Shown: in pieces, positions 6,617 through 9,835 of the stretch
Layout: each line of letters begins with the position of its first letter
Position numbering within the stretch: position 1 is the first letter of the stretch
Assembly (NCBI GenBank): GCA_947474875.1
Contig: CANJKY010000066.1
Location: 1 to 9,835, forward strand
DNA length: 9,835 nt
Direction of reading: 5' to 3'
Source: Gemmataceae bacterium
GTDB lineage: Bacteria; Planctomycetota; Planctomycetia; Gemmatales; Gemmataceae
The notes under the pieces: generated by a model
The model's input: only the letters and a program-made list of their open reading frames with translations
Told to the model about the DNA's origin: nothing
The model's database searches: none
Translations under genes and position numbers: made by a program

Positions 6617-9600
6617 TCACTTCTTCACCTTCTGCTCCAGCAGGAACCGCAGCAGGTGGTAGTACTCGGCCTCCGTCATCACCGTGTCCAGGTTGGCCGG
6701 CATGGCGCTGGTGTTCGCCGTCGCCTTCTGGTCCACGTCCGCCTTCGGGATCCGTTGCTCCTTCCCCTGGGCGTCGGCCAGCACGTACACCTCCCCCTCC
6801 TCGCGGAGCAGCAGCCCGGTCAGGTTCCGCCCGTCCTTCAGGTCGAGTTTGGTGGCGCGGAACGCCTGGTCCACGTTCCGGTTCGGGTCGAGCGTGTCCT
6901 CCAGCAGCCGCTCCAGCCCGCGGATGCCGACGCCGTCGAGCTGCGGGCCGACCTTCGCCCCCTCGTTGTTCAACTGGTGGCAGACGGCGCAGTTCTTGGT
7001 GAACACCGCCTTGCCCAGTTCCACGTCGGTCTTGGCCTTCGGGAACCCGGCGGCGCGGGCCTTGATCAGGTCGTCCAGCCGCTTCTCCGCCGGCGGCAGG
7101 TTCTTCGTCAGCTCCTTCAGCTTGGCGTCCAGGTCGGGCACCTTCGTCGCCTTCAGCCGATCGACGACCGCCTTCTCCTGCAGCAGGCGGCCGGGCACCT
7201 CGCCGTTCTTCACCGACGCCAGCAGCAGGTCGGCCCCGAACTTGTCGGCGGCGAGCGCGGCGGCGGTGGCGACGGCGAGCGAGTACGGGGCGGTCTTGAT
7301 GACGTCCTTCGCCGCGGTGCAATCCGACACCGACGGCGAGGCGAGGAGGGTCTGCATGCACCGCTGCCGCAACACCATCGGGGTTTCCGAGTCACCGAAC
7401 AGTTGCCGCATCAGCCGTTCGCCCTGCGGGGTCTTCAGCGGCGCGACACCGTCCAGTAACTCGGCGCGGACGTTCACCGGCTTGCTGGTGTCGGCTAGGT
7501 ACTGGATCGCGTGGAGGACAGACATGGCCCGCTGGGAATCCGGCCCCGGCTTGCGGAACGGGGCGGAGAGTTTGAAGCTGGTGGCCGCGAGCAGGGCGAC
7601 GTCCGGACCCTGCGTCGGAGAGAGGCCCAGGACGACCGCGGCGTCAATGGCCTCCGCGACCACGCCCGGCAGCCGCATAACGCCGCCCGCCTGCATCCCC
7701 CGCAGCAGGGACTGCACGCATCCGTGCCACCCCCGCGGGTCCGACAGCTGAATCTGAAGCGCCCCTTTCTCTCGGTCCTGTTTGGCAAACGCCTCCGTCA
7801 CAAAACTGGCCAAGTCCGGCTGCAAGCGGCCGATGAGTTCGGCGGCCGCGACCCGCTGCTCGTGCGAGACACGCTTCGCCGTGAAGTGGGTGGCGAGGAA
7901 CTTGGCCGACTCTTTTGCGCGGATCGCCAGGGCCACGTCAAACAGCGCCGCCGTCCGCCCGTCTTTGTCGCCCTTGGTGGTCAACTCCACCACCTTGTCC
8001 ACCCCACCGGCGGCGACCACGCAATTCCGCAGGGCGACGCGGGCGGCCATCGACAGGTGCGTGTCCTCGGCCGGGATGGTCGGCACCAGGTCGAGCAGCA
8101 CCTCGACGAAGTCGGCGTGCGGGTGGGCGGTGAACCCGTCGATCACCGCCCGCCGGACGCGGATGTTGTCGAACGACTTGAAGCAGTTGAGGGCGATCGC
8201 CCGCTCCTTCTCGCCCCACCCCTTGCGGCTGACCAGTGCTCGCACCACCAGCCCGCTCAGGTGTTCCGGCGGCATGGTGTGTGGATTCTTCTTGGCGAAG
8301 TCGATGACCGTCTGGTACCCGTCCAGGTTCATCTCCCCGGTTCGCTCCGCCACCATCGCGTACAGGCCCATGCGGAACGACAGCCGCTCGGCGTCGGCGA
8401 GGACGTTCGCCCCGTCCGGCTTGAAGCTGGCCCGGCTGGCCGCCTCGTTCGCCGCCAGCAGCCGCACGGTGGTGTTCGGGTGGCCGAAGTCACTCAGCAG
8501 TTCCTCGTTGCCGGCCTTCGTCCAGTCCTGGCGGGGACAGGTCGGTGCCGGGGCCTTGCCGTCGGTGCCGGTATACACGATCCGCCAGATGCGGCCGCGG
8601 CCCTTGTCCCGCCCGGGGTGCTTCAGGTCCACCTCGTAGTGGCCGATGATCTTGTTGTAAAAGTCGCTCACGTACATCGCCCCGTCCGGGCCGATCTTCA
8701 GGTCCACCGGGCGAAACCACGGGTCGTCGCTCACGAGGAAGTCGGGCAGCTCCTTGCCGACCGGGGTGCTGCCCTTCCACTGAATGCGGTCGCAGTTGAC
8801 GCGGCTGGTGACGCAATTGCCGACGAACATGACGCCGGTCCACTCCTTCGGGAAGTGGTCGGCGGCGTAGTACGTCAGCCCGCACAGGCCGGTGCTGCCG
8901 TGCATGTGGTTGATGACGTGCGGGGCGTACCCCAGGCCGTCGTGCGGCTTGCCGAAGCTGTCGTAGTGCGCCCCGCGGATGAGCTGCGTCATTGGCCGGC
9001 TGTGGCAGTCGGCGGTGTAGATGTTCAGCCACGGGTCCACGCACATGCCGAACGGGTTCACCTGCCCGCGGGTGAACACCTCGATGCGGGAGCCGTCCGG
9101 CTTGAACCGGAACGTGTTCCCGCTGTTCATCTTCACCTCGTGCCCGTCCTTGCCCTTCACCGTGCTGTCGTTCAGGTACCCGTGGCAGGCGTACACCCAG
9201 CCGTCCGGCAGCAGCGTGTACGAGTTGTACATGCCGTGCGTGTCCCGGAACCCGAACCCGGTGAACAGGTCTTCGCGTTTGTCCGCCTTGCCGTCCCCGT
9301 CGGTGTCGGTCAGCTTCAGAATCTTGCCGCACTCGGACACGATCACCGATTTGCCGTCCGGCAGCGGCAGCACCCCGATCGGAATGTTCAGCTTGTCGTC
9401 GAACACCTCCACCTTCTTCGCCTTGCCAGTGGCGTCGAAGTCGGACAGCACGAAAAGCTTGTCGGTGCCCTTGCCCGGCTCGGCGGCGAACGGGTACAGG
9501 TATGAGGTGGTCACCCACAGCCGGCCCCGGGGGTCGAAGCACATCTGCATCGGCTTCTGGATGTCCGGCTCGGCGGCCACCAGTTGCGCAGTGAACCCCG

Positions 9601-9733
9601 GCGGCAGCTTGAACTTCTTCGCCTCGTCCGCCGGGCTGAGGGCGTCCGACTTGGCGACCAGGTCGACCGGCAAGTCCTGGGCGACGGCGACGGCCGGCAA
9701 CAGCAGGGCGAGGGAGAGCAGCAGCGAACGCAT
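6617..9733 (-). CDS. Secreted PVC-type CxxCH heme-binding dehydrogenase-like protein
   Basis: A 1038-aa exported protein with a signal peptide at about 1-19 (LLLSLALLLPAVAVAQ). Residues about 40-390 form the N-terminal domain of the PVC-type putative membrane-bound dehydrogenase family (TIGR02604-like), a beta-propeller resembling soluble glucose/PQQ dehydrogenases. Blade-like motifs include MCFDPRGRLWV (64-74), GVLPLPDG (120-127), LLPDGWVYACHG (174-185), NPFGMCVDPWLNIYTADC (226-243) and IGPDGAMYVSDFYN (347-360). DTDGDGKAD (143-151) resembles a calcium-binding loop. The middle, about 405-860, is helical and HEAT-like (for example HPNTTVRLLAANEAA). The C-terminal cytochrome-c domain (about 905-1038, TIGR02603-like) has CAVCH (915-919) and a likely distal Met1011 in AMP. 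Established annotation stops at a heme-binding, dehydrogenase-like role; the substrate is unknown. It is the first visible gene of the right-hand operon, 77 bp before the PSCyt1 gene. Only a weak GAGG lies upstream of ATG 9731-9733. Confidence 0.92.
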   Translation of the reverse strand: MRSLLLSLALLLPAVAVAQDLPVDLVAKSDALSPADEAKKFKLPPGFTAQLVAAEPDIQKPMQMCFDPRGRLWVTTSYLYPFAAEPGKGTDKLFVLSDFDATGKAKKVEVFDDKLNIPIGVLPLPDGKSVIVSECGKILKLTDTDGDGKADKREDLFTGFGFRDTHGMYNSYTLLPDGWVYACHGYLNDSTVKGKDGHEVKMNSGNTFRFKPDGSRIEVFTRGQVNPFGMCVDPWLNIYTADCHSRPMTQLIRGAHYDSFGKPHDGLGYAPHVINHMHGSTGLCGLTYYAADHFPKEWTGVMFVGNCVTSRVNCDRIQWKGSTPVGKELPDFLVSDDPWFRPVDLKIGPDGAMYVSDFYNKIIGHYEVDLKHPGRDKGRGRIWRIVYTGTDGKAPAPTCPRQDWTKAGNEELLSDFGHPNTTVRLLAANEAASRASFKPDGANVLADAERLSFRMGLYAMVAERTGEMNLDGYQTVIDFAKKNPHTMPPEHLSGLVVRALVSRKGWGEKERAIALNCFKSFDNIRVRRAVIDGFTAHPHADFVEVLLDLVPTIPAEDTHLSMAARVALRNCVVAAGGVDKVVELTTKGDKDGRTAALFDVALAIRAKESAKFLATHFTAKRVSHEQRVAAAELIGRLQPDLASFVTEAFAKQDREKGALQIQLSDPRGWHGCVQSLLRGMQAGGVMRLPGVVAEAIDAAVVLGLSPTQGPDVALLAATSFKLSAPFRKPGPDSQRAMSVLHAIQYLADTSKPVNVRAELLDGVAPLKTPQGERLMRQLFGDSETPMVLRQRCMQTLLASPSVSDCTAAKDVIKTAPYSLAVATAAALAADKFGADLLLASVKNGEVPGRLLQEKAVVDRLKATKVPDLDAKLKELTKNLPPAEKRLDDLIKARAAGFPKAKTDVELGKAVFTKNCAVCHQLNNEGAKVGPQLDGVGIRGLERLLEDTLDPNRNVDQAFRATKLDLKDGRNLTGLLLREEGEVYVLADAQGKEQRIPKADVDQKATANTSAMPANLDTVMTEAEYYHLLRFLLEQKVKK

Positions 9734-9753
9734 CGGCGTCGGCCTCGGATGCT

Positions 9754-9773
9754 GGGAGGGGAGGGAGGGTGGG
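9754..9773 (+). promoter_or_regulatory. Putative G-quadruplex tract upstream of the heme-protein gene
   Basis: Five runs of three or four G are separated by single bases across 9754-9773 (GGG-A-GGGG-A-GGG-A-GGG-T-GGG). This meets the usual G-quadruplex pattern with 1-nt loops. It lies 20 bp upstream of the start codon. The G-rich strand is the template strand for the minus-strand gene, so a fold could hinder transcription; in RNA the tract would be C-rich. The effect in the cell is inference. Confidence 0.55.
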
Positions 9774-9806
9774 AGAGTGAGTTTACCGGAAACGACCGCT
9801 GCGGGT

Positions 9807-9826
9807 CCAGGGGCTTGCGCCCCTGG
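9807..9826. repeat. 8-bp-stem hairpin at the right edge
   Basis: ccaggggc (9807-9814) and gcccctgg (9819-9826) pair perfectly around the tetraloop TTGC, and the sequence runs on as ctacgctca to the window end. It lies 74 bp upstream of the heme-protein start. The remainder of the 102-bp non-coding edge holds only the G-rich tract and no convincing promoter. It may be the end of a longer dispersed repeat cut off by the window; a terminator for a gene further right is less likely because no T-run follows on either strand. Confidence 0.6.
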
Positions 9827-9835
9827 CTACGCTCA

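Noticed and set aside
7511..9505. Plus-strand open frame of 664 codons opposite the CxxCH heme-protein gene
   Set aside because: Same reason: biased composition and no domains, while the opposite strand encodes a complete known protein family.
1..9835. CRISPR array, phage, toxin-antitoxin, defence island, transposase or RNA genes
   Set aside because: I saw no regularly spaced repeats, no matching protein motifs and no tRNA- or rRNA-like sequence on either strand.

Overview
The window is GC-rich DNA that looks like part of a planctomycete chromosome, most likely from the Gemmataceae or a close relative. The assignment rests on two very large secreted proteins of families that are mostly restricted to Planctomycetes and related PVC bacteria. 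One is a PSCyt1/DUF1549/DUF1553 protein and the other is a PVC-type CxxCH heme protein. A DUF1080 protein, a Hanks-type kinase and poor Shine-Dalgarno signals fit the same origin. No rRNA, tRNA, CRISPR array, transposase or phage gene was seen.

Layout. On the minus strand, reading right to left, there are two gene groups. The right-hand group (9733 down to 3142) encodes a 1038-aa secreted heme-binding dehydrogenase-like protein, an 826-aa secreted PSCyt1-DUF1549-DUF1553 protein and a 295-aa secreted DUF1080 (3-keto-disaccharide hydrolase-type) protein. The spacers are 77 and 29 bp, so the three look like one operon for extracytoplasmic redox or carbohydrate processing. The substrate cannot be read from the sequence. 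The left-hand group (1720 down to 13) encodes a TauE/SafE-type membrane transporter followed by a TrmJ-like SpoU RNA methyltransferase. One plus-strand gene (1905-3131) lies between the groups. It encodes a soluble Ser/Thr kinase with a C-terminal PilZ domain that keeps both c-di-GMP-binding motifs. It diverges from the transporter gene and converges on the DUF1080 gene with only 10 bp between stop codons.

The least ordinary structure lies in the non-coding parts and in one internal site. Three long, perfect inverted repeats occur: a 20-bp stem between the transporter and methyltransferase genes, a 24-bp stem between the two large secreted-protein genes, and a 28-bp loop-free palindrome inside the DUF1553 coding region. 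A shorter 8-bp-stem hairpin lies at the right edge. They differ in sequence, none is followed by a T-run, and two occupy gene-to-gene junctions. The transporter's stop codon lies within one repeat arm. The internal palindrome appears to encode an in-frame insertion of about 15 residues at a conserved site. These look like dispersed palindromic repeats that have entered gene borders and one gene. A G-quadruplex-type tract lies just upstream of the large heme-protein gene.

I see no clear defence system, biosynthetic cluster or other complete new system. The main leads are the palindromic elements and the kinase-PilZ fusion.
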